The notes below the pieces were generated by a model that worked only from the letters and a program-made list of their open reading frames with translations, did no database searches and was not told where the DNA came from. From positions 2,480,001 to 2,544,000 of the forward strand of contig NZ_OY780958.1 of NCBI RefSeq assembly GCF_963675985.1: DNA of 64,000 bases. Reading direction: 5' to 3'. The position numbers were made by a program, and so were the translations under genes. This stretch comes from an uncultured Roseibium sp. (GTDB lineage: Bacteria > Pseudomonadota > Alphaproteobacteria > Rhizobiales > Stappiaceae). Shown here one piece after another: positions 63,513 through 64,000 of this stretch. Position 1 is the stretch's first letter. Each line of letters begins with the position of its first letter.

Positions 63513-64000
63513 TTATCTCCCCTCCTGCGCCGCCATCAGGACCGCACGCGCTATGAGTTCACGGGCGGCCGTCAAACGGTAGTCGGCCGATGCCCGCACA
63601 TCGTCGATGGGAGCCAGCGGTGAAAGATCCGCGTTTTCAAGGCAGGCCTTGATCGCGTCCGGCTCTGCCTTCGCCCCGTTCAGGGCATGCTCCACTGCGG
63701 TCAGCCGCTGGGCGACCGCGGAACAGGAGCCGACGGAGACTGATACATATGTTATGATGCCATCGTCCCCGCACTCCAGGACGACCGCGACCATGGCAAT
63801 CGAAATGACGAGATAGCGCCGGGCGCCGAGCTTCAGGAAAGCAGAACCGCACGCCGGTCGGTCGGGAACCAGAACGGCGGTGACGATCTCACCCGGTTGA
63901 AGGGCGGTCTGGCGGACACCTGTGATGAATTGATCGAGCGGCAGAACCCGGGTTCCGGCCGGACCGGCGATCTCGACCTCGGCATCGAGCGCCAGAAGCG
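63513..64000 (-). CDS. FAD-binding subunit of the xanthine-dehydrogenase-type enzyme (partial, 5' end outside window)
   Basis: The last ~162 residues are present. They read LPLDQFITGVRQTALQPGEI and VTAVLVPDRPACGSAFLKLG, the CoxM/XdhB-type FAD subunit (second half and C-terminal CO-dehydrogenase flavoprotein domain), ending in DYRLTAARELIARAVLMAAQ. The stop (TAA at 63513-63515) is two bases before the ATG of the fused subunit, so the two are coupled. Confidence 0.92.
   Translation of the reverse strand, partial: LLALDAEVEIAGPAGTRVLPLDQFITGVRQTALQPGEIVTAVLVPDRPACGSAFLKLGARRYLVISIAMVAVVLECGDDGIITYVSVSVGSCSAVAQRLTAVEHALNGAKAEPDAIKACLENADLSPLAPIDDVRASADYRLTAARELIARAVLMAAQEGR

Overview
The window is one contiguous piece of a GC-rich alphaproteobacterial chromosome. 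Gene content and protein style point to a marine Rhizobiales/Stappiaceae-type bacterium (Roseibium/Labrenzia/Stappia-like), but that placement is inference from gene sets, not from a marker gene. There are no rRNA or tRNA genes, no CRISPR array and no transposase. Most long open frames opposite known genes are GC-driven shadows and are left out.

Layout. (1) 1-9548, minus strand: a respiratory formate dehydrogenase locus, transcribed TorD-like chaperone, TAT-target peptide, FDH alpha (Mo, Cys form), FDH beta (4x[4Fe-4S]), a small lipoprotein, FDH gamma (cytochrome b), a WD40/cytochrome c fusion, then a tail of small poorly known FDH-associated genes. (2) 9549-10137: AT-rich non-coding island. 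(3) 10138-12887: Mrp/ApbC Fe-S carrier, an SDR, a BLUF photoreceptor. (4) 13032-17568, plus strand: a BenE transporter, then fdhD-mobA-mobB-moeA, which make and sulfurate the molybdenum cofactor needed by the FDH of region 1 and the xanthine-dehydrogenase-type enzyme of the last region. (5) 17579-24423: an accessory, decaying stretch with a GST pseudogene, two copies of a 265-bp palindromic element, a polar amino-acid ABC operon, a LysR regulator, a 50-aa small gene, a 3-hydroxyisobutyrate-dehydrogenase-like gene and a nonsense-broken DNA-alkylation-repair gene. (6) 24424-32469: DUF302 protein, Lrp/AsnC regulator, periplasmic rhodanese, UDG-like protein, membrane histidine kinase, cobT and cobS, a lipoprotein hydrolase. 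(7) 32553-39881: DUF1289, membrane aspartic protease, TauE, DusA, universal stress protein plus P-type ATPase, dual-specificity phosphatase. (8) 39966-44104: a second amino-acid ABC system with a divergent GntR regulator and two candidate operators. (9) 44188-51943: a NarL-type two-component system followed by a MoxR/DUF58/VWA/BatD (aerotolerance-type) operon. (10) 52063-56291: a CheB-CheR-PAS-HWE kinase fusion and a Crp/Fnr regulator. (11) 56924-64000: hydantoinase/oxoprolinase A and B with a fused [2Fe-2S]/molybdopterin dehydrogenase and its FAD subunit (cut by the window edge).

The most unusual signal is the pair of 265-bp elements at 18067-18331 and 22337-22601. Each is a long imperfect palindrome with inner hairpins. 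The arms differ between copies, but the two arms of each copy have changed together, so pairing is preserved. One copy splits a glutathione S-transferase gene, which shows that the element moved. Candidate regulatory sites include an LTTR box at the LysR gene, two GTATAC-centred GntR operators, and two FNR/FixK-like boxes (before the DUF302 gene and before the universal stress protein/P-type ATPase pair).
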